The notes under the pieces were generated by a model. That model had not been told where the DNA came from. It ran no database searches and saw nothing but the letters and a program-made list of their open reading frames with translations. Below are positions 8,579-17,269 of a stretch of 50,369 nt of DNA, in pieces. The stretch's first letter is position 1; each line of letters opens with the position of its first letter. This DNA is from Bordetella parapertussis (GTDB lineage: Bacteria; Pseudomonadota; Gammaproteobacteria; Burkholderiales; Burkholderiaceae_C): the NCBI GenBank assembly GCA_945878355.1, contig CAMCTC010000027.1:1-50369 (forward strand). Reading direction: 5' to 3'. Both the position numbers and the translations under genes were made by a program.

Positions 8579-9343
8579 TCAACCCGCCAGCCACAGAAAC
8601 ACCGCCGGTAGTCGGCCGCCCAGCGCAGGCCCCGGCGCGCTGCGCCACTGCTGCGCGGTGCGGGTTTCGCAGCGGCAAGCCGGTAGCGTGAGCCCGCTGG
8701 CGACCGCCAGTCTCGTGCCGGGTTGCAAGTGCTCGGCCAGCGCGCTCAGCAGCGCGTCGTTGCGGTAAGGCGTTTCGATCGCGATCTGGGTCTGGCCCAG
8801 CCGACGCGACAGCGCATCGAGCTCGCGAATCCGTGCGGCACGCGACGCGGCATCGACCGGCAGGTAACCGACAAAAGCAAAGCTCTGGCCGTTCAGTCCG
8901 CTGGCCGCCAGTGCCAGCAGCAAGGAGCTGGGGCCAGCCAGCGGTTCGACAACGATGCCCATCGCATGCGCCACCTGGACCAGCGCCGCACCCGGGTCTG
9001 CCACCGCAGGCAATCCGGCCTCGGACAGCAGCCCCAGGTCGTGACCCGCCAGCGCTGGCGCCAGCAAGGGCTTGAGGTCGGGCGATGCGCTGCGCGCCGC
9101 GGCGCCGCCTTTGGCGGGCCGCGGCAACTCGGCGATCTGGATCTGCTGCAGCGGCAGCGCAAGAGGCACCAAGCGGTCGACCCGTTTGAGCAGCGCGCGC
9201 GTCGTCTTGGCGTTCTCTGTCACCCAGTAAGCCAGCTTGGCGGCGCGCTCTATCACCGCTTGCGGCAGCACCTCGCGCAGGTCGACTTCGCAGTCGGTAC
9301 CCAGGTCCAGCGTGTTGGGCACCAGCACCAGCTTGCCGTTCAT
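8579..9343 (-). CDS. SAM-dependent methyltransferase, tetrapyrrole-methylase (RsmI-like) family
   Basis: A 254-residue protein of the tetrapyrrole (corrin/porphyrin) methylase fold, close to the RsmI branch that 2'-O-methylates 16S rRNA but a shorter paralogue common in Burkholderiales. Recognisable segments are LVLVPNTLD at the N-terminus, a YWVTENAKTTRALLK stretch, LGLLSEAGLPAVADPGA (the RsmI-like S/D-A-G-x-P-x-x-x-DPG motif), LAGPSSLLLALAASGL and FAFVGYLP. The ATG at 9343 overlaps the maf stop by 4 bp (ATGA), so the two are translationally coupled. The substrate is unknown. Confidence 0.85.
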   Translation of the reverse strand: MNGKLVLVPNTLDLGTDCEVDLREVLPQAVIERAAKLAYWVTENAKTTRALLKRVDRLVPLALPLQQIQIAELPRPAKGGAAARSASPDLKPLLAPALAGHDLGLLSEAGLPAVADPGAALVQVAHAMGIVVEPLAGPSSLLLALAASGLNGQSFAFVGYLPVDAASRAARIRELDALSRRLGQTQIAIETPYRNDALLSALAEHLQPGTRLAVASGLTLPACRCETRTAQQWRSAPGPALGGRLPAVFLWLAG

Positions 9344-9972
9344 GCCGGCACCGCCATCGGATCGATGCCGGCGGCGCGCAGCAGCTCGCAGGTTCGTATC
9401 AGTGGCAGACCCACCAGCGCCGTCGGGTCGTCTGATTCGATCGAGGCCAGCAGCGCGATGCCCAGGGTTTCGCATTTGGCGCTGCCGGCGCAGTCATAGG
9501 GCTGCTCGAGCCGAAGGTAATGGTCGATTTCGGCGGTGCTCAGCGACCGGAATCGCACCGTCACCGGCGCAGTCAACACCCTGGCATAAGCTTGATCAGG
9601 CCTGACCACCGCCACCGCACTGTGGAACACCACGCTGCGCCCGCTCATCGCTTGCAACTGGGCCACCGCGCGCGCATGGTTGCCGGGTTTGCCGATGGCC
9701 AAGCCGTCGAGTTCGGCGATCTGGTCGGCGCCTATCACCACCGCGCCCGGGTTGCGCCTGGCCACCTCATGCGCTTTCTCCAGCGCCAGCCTGGGAGCCA
9801 GGTCGGCCGGCAACTCGCCGGGCTGGCTTGTCTCGTCGACTTGCGGCGCCACGCAGTCAAACAGCAGACGAAGGCGTTGCAGCAGTTCGCGACGGTAAGG
9901 CGAGGTTGACCCGAGGATCAATCGAGGCGCCGAAGCGGGTATTGAGTTAATGGGGAGCGCTGGCTTGGGCAT
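9340..9972 (-). CDS. maf: Maf/YceF-type nucleoside triphosphate pyrophosphatase
   Basis: A 210-residue Maf-family pyrophosphatase that hydrolyses non-canonical or modified NTPs (YceF branch: m7GTP). It begins the domain with LILGSTSPYRRELLQRL, carries the VDETSQPGE and VIGADQIAELDG segments, and ends with the ESDDPTALVGLPLI signature. ATG at 9972 gives family size; the frame stays open far upstream across yceD but that part is not homologous. In Proteobacteria yceF lies beside yceD-rpmF, as here, where yceD diverges 39 bp away. Confidence 0.92.
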   Translation of the reverse strand: MPKPALPINSIPASAPRLILGSTSPYRRELLQRLRLLFDCVAPQVDETSQPGELPADLAPRLALEKAHEVARRNPGAVVIGADQIAELDGLAIGKPGNHARAVAQLQAMSGRSVVFHSAVAVVRPDQAYARVLTAPVTVRFRSLSTAEIDHYLRLEQPYDCAGSAKCETLGIALLASIESDDPTALVGLPLIRTCELLRAAGIDPMAVPA

Positions 9973-9998
9973 GTGGGGATTGTCCCATCGGGCCACCG

Positions 9999-10004
9999 TA
10001 CACT
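9999..10004 (+). promoter_or_regulatory. -10-like TACACT, probable leaderless promoter of yceD
   Basis: TACACT ends 7 nt before the ATG at 10012, with no Shine-Dalgarno between. The predicted start point coincides with the initiation codon. Confidence 0.4.
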
Positions 10005-10011
10005 GGCGCTG

Positions 10012-10569
10012 ATGAGAGCTTCCCGACACGACCCGTTGCGGCTGGACATGGCCGCGTTTGCCGCCGACGGTGAGCAGCAGTCCGGGCATTGGCCTGGCGC
10101 ATCGCTGACCCGGTTGGCCGAGTTGCAGTCGCCACCGAATGACGGCGCGCTGGCCGATGTGGCCTGGCAGGCGCAGGGCGAGCGCCGAGTGGTGCCGGGC
10201 AGCGAGGCCGAGATCTGGCTGGCATTGGCTGTGAACGCGCCTGTGTGGCTGACTTGCCAGCGCTGCTTGCAACCGATGACCGAGCCGCTGGCGCTGGCGC
10301 GGCGGATTCGCTTTGTGCACGGCGAGTCGCAAGCCGAGGCGATGGACGCCGAGCTCGAGGACGACGTGCTCGCGCTCAGCCGTTCGCTGGACCTGCGCGA
10401 GTTGGTCGAGGATGAGCTGCTGCTGGCGCTGCCGCTGGTGCCGCGCCACGAGGACTGTCCTCAGCCGCTGAATGTCGCGGCCGACATCGCAGCCCTGCCC
10501 GACGAGGCGCAGAGCAAGCCCAACCCATTCGCGGCGCTGAGAGCGCTCAAGACTGGCGGGTCCGAGTAA
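10012..10569 (+). CDS. yceD: YceD/DUF177 family protein
   Basis: A 185-residue DUF177 protein. In bacteria and chloroplasts this family is needed for normal 23S rRNA accumulation and is nearly always encoded before rpmF, as here. Visible features are a pair of cysteine motifs, LTCQRCLQPM near residue 80 and HEDCPQ near residue 145, and a highly acidic middle (DAELEDDVLALS). ATG at 10012 is chosen because it directly follows a -10-like TACACT and begins MRASRHDPLRLD. Gap to rpmF is 149 bp, with its own -10-like element. Confidence 0.88.
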   Translation: MRASRHDPLRLDMAAFAADGEQQSGHWPGASLTRLAELQSPPNDGALADVAWQAQGERRVVPGSEAEIWLALAVNAPVWLTCQRCLQPMTEPLALARRIRFVHGESQAEAMDAELEDDVLALSRSLDLRELVEDELLLALPLVPRHEDCPQPLNVAADIAALPDEAQSKPNPFAALRALKTGGSE

Positions 10570-10601
10570 TCGCTTCAGCATGTGCGACGGACCGGCGGTG
10601 C

Positions 10602-10607
10602 TACACT
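10602..10607 (+). promoter_or_regulatory. -10-like TACACT upstream of rpmF
   Basis: TACACT lies 112 bp before the rpmF ATG in the yceD-rpmF gap; the -35 region is weak by eye. It would give a leader of about 105 nt. Confidence 0.35.
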
Positions 10608-10718
10608 CGTGGGCTTTCCCTGGTGGTCATCTTGGTCTGCTTTGTCGCAGGCTGACGTCACCGCCATTTTTGCAAGGCGCCCTTGTCATGCGGCGCCTGG
10701 CCCGATCAGGAGTTCCCC

Positions 10719-10901
10719 ATGGCCGTTCAACAGAACAAGAAGTCGCCTTCCAAGCGCGGCATGCACCGCTCGCACAATGCCCTGGTGACCCCGGGCATCG
10801 CGATCGAGCCCACCACCGGTGAAGTGCATTTGCGCCACCACATCAGCCCGACCGGCTTTTACCGCGGCCGCAAGGTGCTCAAGACCAAGGCTGACGCCTG
10901 A
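10719..10901 (+). CDS. rpmF: 50S ribosomal protein L32
   Basis: 60 residues, the normal L32 size: [20 protein letters not shown], then a C-terminal half with [18 protein letters not shown]. It lacks the four zinc-binding cysteines of some L32 proteins, as is usual in Proteobacteria. A Shine-Dalgarno CAGGAG at 10708-10713 precedes the ATG. It heads the fatty-acid cluster, but a hairpin terminator at 11001-11034 separates it from plsX. Confidence 0.97.
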   Translation: MAVQQNKKSPSKRGMHRSHNALVTPGIAIEPTTGEVHLRHHISPTGFYRGRKVLKTKADA

Positions 10902-11000
10902 GTCTGCTGTCAGCCCGCGTTGGCTGGCACGGCTGGTTGCGGCTTGTTTCGCCGTACGTTCAGGCCGGCGCTTGCGCTGCAAGTCTATTGAGGTTTTCAA

Positions 11001-11034
11001 GCCCAGCCCCGTTTTTGCGCGGCTGGGCATTTTT
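11001..11034 (+). terminator. Intrinsic terminator between rpmF and plsX
   Basis: Perfect 8-bp stem GCCCAGCC (11001-11008) with GGCTGGGC (11021-11028), a 12-nt loop and then ATTTTTG. It lies 100 bp after rpmF and about 165 bp before plsX. The rest of 10902-11197 shows no gene. Confidence 0.75.
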
Positions 11035-11197
11035 GTTGGGGCCGACCTCGGCTTGGTTCGTCGTTTTGGGCGGGGTAGCCCCGCTTGCGCCGCCGGTCCG
11101 CATCGCCTACGGTTGAGTCTTGCCAGACGCGCGCCCTGACCGGAAGCGCGACGACGTTCTTTCTCCCGGCCTGATCGGTCGCCTGCGTCCCCTCCCC

Positions 11198-12334
11198 GTG
11201 CCCCCACTGCCGTCCCAATTCCCTGTGCTGCCAGCTTTGTCGCGCGTTCGCATCGCCGTCGACTGCATGGGCGGCGACCATGGGCCGTCGGTCACGCTGC
11301 CGGCCTGCCGCCGCTTTCTCGACCAGCATCCGCAGGTCGATTTGCTGCTGGTGGGTACGGCGGCGGCGATCGAGTCCGCTCGCGACTGGCCGCGTTGCAC
11401 GCTGGTCGTCGCCACCGAGGTGGTGGCGATGGACGATGGGGTGGAAGTGGCGCTGCGCCGCAAACGCGACTCGTCGATGCGGGTGGCGATTGTCCAACTC
11501 AAGCCGGTGCCGGGTACCGACGAGCCCGCCGCCGATGTCTGCGTCTCTGCTGGCAATACCGGTGCGTTGATGGCGCTGGCGCGCTATGTGCTCAAGACCT
11601 TCGACGGCATCGACCGACCTGCGATCGCTGCGCCGCTGCCCAATATGCGCGGTGGCTTCACGCAGGTGCTCGACCTCGGCGCCAACGTCGACTGCAGCGC
11701 CGAGCACTTGCTGCAGTTCGCGGTGATGGGCAGCGCGTTGGTCAACGCGCTCGAAGGCAAAGACCAGCCCAGCGTCGGCCTGCTCAACATCGGCGAAGAA
11801 GCCATCAAGGGCGGTGAGACGATCAAGCGCGCCGGCGATCTGCTGCGCGCTGCGGCCGCTGCTGGTCAGATCAACTTCTACGGCAATGTCGAGGGCAACG
11901 ACATCTTCAAGGGCACGACCGACCTGGTGGTGTGCGACGGTTTCGTCGGCAATGTGCTGCTCAAGACGGCTGAAGGGCTGGCCGGCATGATGGGCCAGTT
12001 CATCAAGCAGGAGTTCAACCGCACGCCGCTGTCCAAGCTCGCCGCGCTGGTGGCGATGCCCGTGCTCAAGCGCTTCAAAGACCGGGTCGACCATCGGCGC
12101 TACAGCGGCGGTGCGCTGCTGGGCTTACGCGGTCTGGTGTTCAAGGCCCACGGTTCGTCGGACGCGTTCGCCTTCGAGAACGCCTTGGCCCGGGGGTATG
12201 ATGCCGCGCGCAATCGCCTGCTGGACCGGGTGCACGACCGCATCCGCAACACCCTGGCGGTATTGCCCGAAGGCCTTGCCAGCGAAGTCGATGCTGCCGA
12301 ATCCGATTCCGATGCCTCCGTCAAAGCCGCATGA
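11198..12334 (+). CDS. plsX: Phosphate acyltransferase PlsX
   Basis: Converts acyl-ACP plus phosphate to acyl-phosphate for phospholipid synthesis. The family start [14 protein letters not shown] is clear, with [43 protein letters not shown] and [13 protein letters not shown] following. The start codon is uncertain: GTG at 11198, GTG at 11225 and TTG at 11237 are all in frame, none with a good ribosome site, and most relatives begin just before the [10 protein letters not shown] motif, which favours 11237 (365 residues). The stop overlaps the fabH ATG by 4 bp (ATGA), showing translational coupling into the fab genes. Confidence 0.93.
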   Translation: MPPLPSQFPVLPALSRVRIAVDCMGGDHGPSVTLPACRRFLDQHPQVDLLLVGTAAAIESARDWPRCTLVVATEVVAMDDGVEVALRRKRDSSMRVAIVQLKPVPGTDEPAADVCVSAGNTGALMALARYVLKTFDGIDRPAIAAPLPNMRGGFTQVLDLGANVDCSAEHLLQFAVMGSALVNALEGKDQPSVGLLNIGEEAIKGGETIKRAGDLLRAAAAAGQINFYGNVEGNDIFKGTTDLVVCDGFVGNVLLKTAEGLAGMMGQFIKQEFNRTPLSKLAALVAMPVLKRFKDRVDHRRYSGGALLGLRGLVFKAHGSSDAFAFENALARGYDAARNRLLDRVHDRIRNTLAVLPEGLASEVDAAESDSDASVKAA

Positions 12335-13341
12335 ACCCTAGCCCTGCAAGTCTTTCACCGAGCTGGCCCCGAACCACGCGCATCGCCGGCACCGGCAGCA
12401 TGCTGCCGCCGCGGCGCTTGAGCAACGCTGATCTGGTGGCCGAACTGGCGTCTGGCGGTGTCGAGACCTCCGACGATTGGATCGTCGAGCGCACCGGCAT
12501 CCGAGCCCGTCATTTCGTCGATGCCGGCACCGTGGCCAGCGATCTGGCCGTCGGTGCCGCGCGCCAGGCCATCGAAGCGGCTGGCTGCCGGCCCGAAGAC
12601 ATCGACCTGATCATCCTGGCCACGTCGACGCCTGACATGGTGTTCCCGTCCACTGCGTGCATCGTGCAGCAGAAGTTGGGCATCGTCGGTTGTCCGGCTT
12701 TTGACTTGCAAGCCGTGTGCTCGGGTTTCATTTACGCGCTGACGGTGGCCGATTCGATGATCCGCAGCGGCACCGCGCGCCGGGCGCTGGTGATCGGTGC
12801 CGAAGTTTTTTCGCGCATCCTCGATTTCAAGGACCGTGGCACCTGCGTGCTGTTCGGCGACGGCGCTGGCGCGGTGGTGCTCGAGGCCAGCGACAACCCC
12901 GGCTTGCTTGCCACCGATCTGCATGCCGATGGCCGCCATGTCGGCCTGCTGTGCGTGCCGGGAACGGTCGCTGGCGGGCAGGTGCTGGGTGACCCGTTCA
13001 TCAAGATGGATGGCCAGGCCGTGTTCAAGCTGGCAGTCGGCGTGCTCGAGCAGTCTGCCCGCGCAGTGCTGGCCAAGGCAGGGCGCACCGAGGCCGACAT
13101 CGACTGGCTGATCCCGCACCAGGCCAACATCCGCATCATGCAAGCCACCGCGCGCAAGCTCAAGCTGAGCATGGACAAGGTGATCGTCACCGTCGGCGAG
13201 CACGGCAACACCTCGGCCGCGTCAATCCCGCTGGCGCTGGACCAAGGCGTTCGTGATGGCCGCGTCAAACGCGGTGACACGCTGCTGCTCGAAGGCGTGG
13301 GCGGCGGTTTCACCTGGGGCGCGGTGCTGCTTGATTTCTGA
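12331..13341 (+). CDS. fabH: Beta-ketoacyl-ACP synthase III
   Basis: 336 residues. Condenses acetyl-CoA with malonyl-ACP to start fatty-acid synthesis. The catalytic triad is visible: Cys in [12 protein letters not shown] near residue 130, His in [10 protein letters not shown] near 262 and Asn in [10 protein letters not shown] near 293. The C-terminal [13 protein letters not shown] glycine-rich end is typical. Its ATG overlaps the plsX stop by 4 bp. Next is fabD after 51 bp. Confidence 0.97.
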   Translation: MNPSPASLSPSWPRTTRIAGTGSMLPPRRLSNADLVAELASGGVETSDDWIVERTGIRARHFVDAGTVASDLAVGAARQAIEAAGCRPEDIDLIILATSTPDMVFPSTACIVQQKLGIVGCPAFDLQAVCSGFIYALTVADSMIRSGTARRALVIGAEVFSRILDFKDRGTCVLFGDGAGAVVLEASDNPGLLATDLHADGRHVGLLCVPGTVAGGQVLGDPFIKMDGQAVFKLAVGVLEQSARAVLAKAGRTEADIDWLIPHQANIRIMQATARKLKLSMDKVIVTVGEHGNTSAASIPLALDQGVRDGRVKRGDTLLLEGVGGGFTWGAVLLDF

Positions 13342-13392
13342 GCCATTGCCCCGTCGCTCGGCTCATCAACTTTGACTTCCGCGTAGCCTCTC

Positions 13393-14331
13393 ATGACCAA
13401 GTTTGCCTTTGTCTTTCCGGGCCAGGGTTCGCAATCCGTCGGCATGCTGGACGCCTGGGGCGACCATCCGGCGGTACGCAGCACGCTGGATGAAGCCTCC
13501 CAGGCGCTTGGCGAGGACATGGCCTTGCTGATCGCTTCAGGGCCGAAGGAACAGCTAGACCTCACGACCAACACCCAGCCCGTGATGCTGACCGCAGCGA
13601 TCGCCTGCTGGCGCGCCTGGCTGGCTGAGGGCGGTGGCTTGCCGGCGGCAGTGGCAGGGCATTCGCTGGGCGAGTACAGCGCGCTGGTGGCTGCCGGTGT
13701 GCTGAGCCTGGCCGATGCGCTGCCGCTGGTGCGATTGCGAGCCCAGGCGATGCAGCAGGCGGTGCCGGTGGGCGCCGGGGCGATGGCGGCGATCCTCGGG
13801 CTCGATGCGGACCAGGTGGTTGAGGGCTGCGCCCAGGCTGCTGCGGCCAGCGGTGAAGTCGTGTCGGCAGCCAATTTCAACGATCCCAAGCAGACCGTGA
13901 TATCCGGCAGCCAAGCCGGTGTGGCCAAGGCCTGCGAGCTGCTCAAGTCTATGGGCGCCAAGCGAGCGTTGGCGCTGGCGGTGTCGGCGCCATTTCATTG
14001 CTCGATGATGAAACCGGCGGCCGAAGCTTTGCGTGAGCGCCTGGCTTCGGTGGCGCTGGCCGCACCGCGGATCCCGGTGATCAACAACATCGACGTCGCC
14101 TCGCCTGTGGACGCTGCGGCGATCCGCGATGCGCTGTACCGCCAGGCTTTCGGACCGGTGCGCTGGGTCGAGGTGGTGCGCGCGCTGCGCGCGCTCGGCC
14201 TGAGCACGGTCGTTGAATGCGGTCCCGGCAAGGTGTTGGCGGGCATGGTCAAGCGGATCGACGCCGAGGCGCTGAGCGCTGCGGTGTTTGACCCGGCTTC
14301 GCTGCAAGAGGCCAAGAGGATGCTGGCGTGA
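13393..14331 (+). CDS. fabD: Malonyl-CoA:ACP transacylase
   Basis: 312 residues, family length. Loads malonyl groups on ACP. Motifs: FVFPGQGSQSVGM at the N-terminus, the nucleophile elbow AGHSLGEYSA with Ser near residue 91, SAPFHCSMM carrying the catalytic histidine, and ECGPGKVLAGM at the C-terminus. The stop overlaps the fabG GTG start by 4 bp (GTGA). Confidence 0.97.
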   Translation: MTKFAFVFPGQGSQSVGMLDAWGDHPAVRSTLDEASQALGEDMALLIASGPKEQLDLTTNTQPVMLTAAIACWRAWLAEGGGLPAAVAGHSLGEYSALVAAGVLSLADALPLVRLRAQAMQQAVPVGAGAMAAILGLDADQVVEGCAQAAAASGEVVSAANFNDPKQTVISGSQAGVAKACELLKSMGAKRALALAVSAPFHCSMMKPAAEALRERLASVALAAPRIPVINNIDVASPVDAAAIRDALYRQAFGPVRWVEVVRALRALGLSTVVECGPGKVLAGMVKRIDAEALSAAVFDPASLQEAKRMLA

Positions 14332-15101
14332 ACACGGGCGAAAACCGCCAAGTCGCACGGGTCACCGGCGAAAACCGCCAAGTGGCGCTCGTGACCGGCG
14401 CGACGCGCGGCATCGGCCGCGCCATCGCCCAGGCGCTGGCGGCCCAGGGCTTTGTCGTGATCGGCACCGCCACCAGCCCCGAAGGTGCGGCGACCATCAC
14501 CGAGTCGCTGGCGCCTCACGGCGGCCATGGGCTGTGCCTCAATGTCAACGACGCTGCTGGCGTTGAGGCGGCGATCGACGGCATCGTCAAGACCCATGGT
14601 GGCTTGCACGTGCTGGTCAACAACGCAGGCATCACCCGCGACACGCTGGCGATGCGCATGAAGGACGACGACTGGGATGCTGTGCTCGACACCAACCTGA
14701 AGGCGGTGTTTCGCTGCAGCCGCGCGGTGATGCGAACGATGATGAAGCAGCGCCACGGCCGCATCATCAGCATCACCTCGGTGGTGGGCGCGGCAGGCAA
14801 CGCCGGCCAAGCCAACTATGCCGCAGCCAAGGCCGGCGTTGCGGGCATGACCAGGTCGCTGGCACGTGAGCTCGGCAGCCGCAACATCACCGTCAACTGC
14901 ATCGCGCCTGGGTTCATCGCCACCGACATGACGGCCGATCTGCCCGAGGCGCAGAAGACTGCGTTGCTGGGCCAGATCCCGCTCGGCAGGCTCGGCACGC
15001 CCGAGGAAATTGCCCATGCAGTGGTGTTTCTCGCGTCGCCGCTGGCGGGCTACGTCACGGGTGCCGAGCTGCATGTCAACGGCGGCATGTACATGAATTG
15101 A
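14328..15101 (+). CDS. fabG: 3-oxoacyl-ACP reductase with a duplicated N-terminal segment
   Basis: 257 residues, about ten longer than usual FabG. NADPH-dependent reduction of 3-oxoacyl-ACP. The Rossmann loop is VTGATRGIG; the catalytic Ser is in [11 protein letters not shown] and the YxxxK in NYAAAKAG; the end [12 protein letters not shown] is typical. GTG at 14328 overlaps the fabD stop. The N-terminus is odd: [10 protein letters not shown] is followed at once by [10 protein letters not shown] and then TGATRGIG, caused by a 30-bp tandem duplication, so the first beta strand is present twice. The copies differ at 6 of 30 bases, so the duplication is not brand new. The frame is kept and the active site is intact. 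Confidence 0.95.
   Translation: MNTGENRQVARVTGENRQVALVTGATRGIGRAIAQALAAQGFVVIGTATSPEGAATITESLAPHGGHGLCLNVNDAAGVEAAIDGIVKTHGGLHVLVNNAGITRDTLAMRMKDDDWDAVLDTNLKAVFRCSRAVMRTMMKQRHGRIISITSVVGAAGNAGQANYAAAKAGVAGMTRSLARELGSRNITVNCIAPGFIATDMTADLPEAQKTALLGQIPLGRLGTPEEIAHAVVFLASPLAGYVTGAELHVNGGMYMN
14334..14393 (+). repeat. In-frame 30-bp tandem duplication at the fabG start
   Basis: Copies 14334-14363 and 14364-14393 share 24 of 30 bases, with an identical GGCGAAAACCGCCAAGT core. They encode [10 protein letters not shown] and [10 protein letters not shown]. Confidence 0.9.
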
Positions 15102-15212
15102 AAGTCTGCGGGCCAGGGCGCCGTCCGGTGCGTTGGCCCGTTCCATCCCGCTGGTCAAGGGCCCGACCGGCGCGGCGAGGGGGCAATGCCAAGAAGCAAG
15201 CGCCACCGCCGG

Positions 15213-15218
15213 TAGAAT
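15213..15218 (+). promoter_or_regulatory. -10-like TAGAAT upstream of acpP
   Basis: TAGAAT in the fabG-acpP gap, 37 nt before the acpP ATG. The -35 region is not clear. Consistent with extra transcription of acpP-fabF. Confidence 0.35.
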
Positions 15219-15255
15219 CCTGGGCTGTTTGAGCATTTTTACTCCTGGAGGAGTC

Positions 15256-15495
15256 ATGAGCGATATAGAAGCACGCGTCAAAAAAATCATTGCCGAGCAA
15301 CTTGGCGTGCCTGAAGCCGACGTCACCAATGAGAAAGCCTTCGTGGCCGATCTGGGTGCTGACTCGTTGGACACGGTGGAACTGGTGATGGCGCTCGAGG
15401 ATGAGTTCGGCATTGAGATTCCCGACGAAGAGGCGGAGAAGATCACCACGGTGCAGTTGGCGATCACCTACGCGCAGACCCACCAGAAGGCCTGA
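15256..15495 (+). CDS. acpP: Acyl carrier protein
   Basis: 79 residues, highly acidic. The phosphopantetheine attachment site is the Ser of [11 protein letters not shown] near residue 38. The preceding Shine-Dalgarno is unusually strong, GGAGGAG at 15247-15253, as fits a very abundant protein. The 154-bp gap after fabG has a -10-like TAGAAT at 15213-15218, so acpP probably also has its own promoter. fabF follows after 12 bp. AcpS, which activates it, is at 28006. Confidence 0.98.
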   Translation: MSDIEARVKKIIAEQLGVPEADVTNEKAFVADLGADSLDTVELVMALEDEFGIEIPDEEAEKITTVQLAITYAQTHQKA

Positions 15496-15507
15496 GTTTT
15501 TTCTGTC

Positions 15508-16752
15508 ATGACCCGTCGTCGCGTTGTCATCACCGGCCTCGGGCTGATCAGCCCGGTAGGCAATTCCGTGGCCGAGGGCTGGGCCAATATTCTTGCGGGC
15601 CGATCAGGCATCGCCAACGTCAGCCGTTTCGATGCGTCGGGGCTGTCTTGTCGGTTTGCCGGTGAGGTCAAGGACTTCAAGATCGAGGATTACATCCCGA
15701 TCAAGGAAGCCCGACACATGGACACCTTCATCCATTACGGTCTGGCGGCGTCCATCCAGGCCGTGCTGGACTCGGGCTTGCCCACGGGTGAAGCGCTCAG
15801 CGCTGAGCAGGCCGAGCGCATCGGCTGCATGGTGGGGTCGGGCATCGGTGGCCTGCCTTTGATCGAAGAGACCCAGATCGAGTACGCCGCACGTGGTGCC
15901 AGGCGAATCTCGCCTTTCTTCGTGCCGGCCTCGATCATCAACATGATCTCGGGTCATCTGTCGATCAAATACGGCTTCACCGGACCCAATCTGGCGCTCG
16001 CCACCGCATGCAGCACCGGTCTGCATGCGATCGGCATGGCCGGCCGCTTGATCGAGTATGGCGACGTCGATGTGATGGTCGCCGGCGGTGCCGAGAGCAC
16101 TGTCTCGCCACTGGGCATCGGCGGTTTTGCCGCTGCCCGTGCGCTGTCTTCGCGCAACGATGATCCACAGACCGCTTCGCGGCCCTGGGACCGCGACCGC
16201 GATGGTTTTGTGCTCGGCGAGGGCTCGGGCGTGGTGGTGCTCGAAGAGTACGAACATGCCAAGAAGCGCGGCGCTCGTATTTACGCCGAACTGGCTGGTT
16301 TCGGCATGGGTGCCGATGCTTACCACATGACGGCGCCCAATGTCGATGGCCCCAAGCGTTCGATGTGGGCGGCGCTGAACAACGCTGGCATCAACGCTGC
16401 CGATGTGCAGTACCTCAACGCCCATGGCACATCGACGCCCTTGGGCGATCTGAACGAGACCAACGCCATCAAACTGGCATTTGGCGACCATGCATCCAAG
16501 CTGGTGGTCAACTCGACCAAGTCGATGACTGGCCATTTGCTGGGTGGCGCGGGCGGGATCGAGTCGGTGTTCACGGCGCTGGCGCTGTACCACCAGGTGT
16601 CGCCACCGACGATCAATATCTTCAACCAGGACCCTGCCTGCGACCTGGACTACTGCGCCAACACGGCGCGTGAGATGAAGATCGACGTTGCGGTGAAGAA
16701 CAATTTCGGCTTCGGCGGTACCAACGGCACGCTGGTCTTGCGCCGGGTGTGA
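15508..16752 (+). CDS. fabF: Beta-ketoacyl-ACP synthase II
   Basis: 414 residues, the FabF size. Elongates acyl-ACP with malonyl-ACP. Catalytic Cys in ATACSTGLHAIG near residue 168, His in NAHGTSTPLGD near 306 and second His in SMTGHLLGGAGG near 342; the C-terminal NNFGFGGTNGTLVL is characteristic. Twelve bp after acpP with no terminator between. It closes the fatty-acid cluster. Confidence 0.97.
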   Translation: MTRRRVVITGLGLISPVGNSVAEGWANILAGRSGIANVSRFDASGLSCRFAGEVKDFKIEDYIPIKEARHMDTFIHYGLAASIQAVLDSGLPTGEALSAEQAERIGCMVGSGIGGLPLIEETQIEYAARGARRISPFFVPASIINMISGHLSIKYGFTGPNLALATACSTGLHAIGMAGRLIEYGDVDVMVAGGAESTVSPLGIGGFAAARALSSRNDDPQTASRPWDRDRDGFVLGEGSGVVVLEEYEHAKKRGARIYAELAGFGMGADAYHMTAPNVDGPKRSMWAALNNAGINAADVQYLNAHGTSTPLGDLNETNAIKLAFGDHASKLVVNSTKSMTGHLLGGAGGIESVFTALALYHQVSPPTINIFNQDPACDLDYCANTAREMKIDVAVKNNFGFGGTNGTLVLRRV

Positions 16753-16764
16753 GCCTGCGCCGGG

Positions 16765-17259
16765 ATGCAGGCCGCTCCGGCCGTGTCGGCGGATCTGGAT
16801 GATGGTCGACCAGAACGCGTGCTGATCTCGCTCTTGCATGCCCTGACAGGTGCGGCCATCGCTGCCTGGGCTCAGGGTCACTTTGACCTCTCGTCCTCGG
16901 TGCAGGGCTTGATCGTGGCCATCGTCGCTGGGGTCGCTGCAGCTTGGCTCGGCGCTGGGTTGGCGCGACTCGCGCTGCCGGCCAACGCCCAGTGTTTGCG
17001 CTGGGATGGCCAAGTCTGGTCGCTGGTCTTGCGCGCGCCAGGGGGCGGTGTGGGCGCAGAGATGGCTGTTGAACGCTTGGTGGTCGTGATCGACCTGGGT
17101 CCTTGGCTGCTGTTGCGAGCCTATGCCGTTGCGGGTGGATCGCGCTGGCAGGTCGCTCGCGCGTCTTGCGTGGGGGCCGCTTGGCACGGTTTACGCGTGG
17201 CCTTAAAGGCCCACGCTGGCAGTGCCCCGTCAAGCCCGGACGACCGCCTCCAGCCGTGA
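16765..17259 (+). CDS. Small membrane protein between fabF and rpoE (YgfX/CptA-like, tentative)
   Basis: 164 residues. Two hydrophobic helices, LLHALTGAAIAAWA near residue 25 and GLIVAIVAGVAAAWLGAG near 48, are followed by a cytoplasmic part with CLRWDGQVWSLVL. The layout of two close helices then a short W-rich beta domain recalls YgfX/CptA proteins, but this is only a resemblance. A gene of this kind sits at this place in many Burkholderiales. It starts 12 bp after fabF and ends 10 bp before the rpoE start, so it is probably cotranscribed with one or both. No function can be given with confidence. Confidence 0.75.
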   Translation: MQAAPAVSADLDDGRPERVLISLLHALTGAAIAAWAQGHFDLSSSVQGLIVAIVAGVAAAWLGAGLARLALPANAQCLRWDGQVWSLVLRAPGGGVGAEMAVERLVVVIDLGPWLLLRAYAVAGGSRWQVARASCVGAAWHGLRVALKAHAGSAPSSPDDRLQP

Positions 17260-17269
17260 TGATCTGCCC

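Noticed and set aside
9973..10581. Long N-terminal extension of maf across yceD
   Set aside because: The Maf domain begins after the ATG at 9972; the upstream part is antisense to yceD, which has clear family features.
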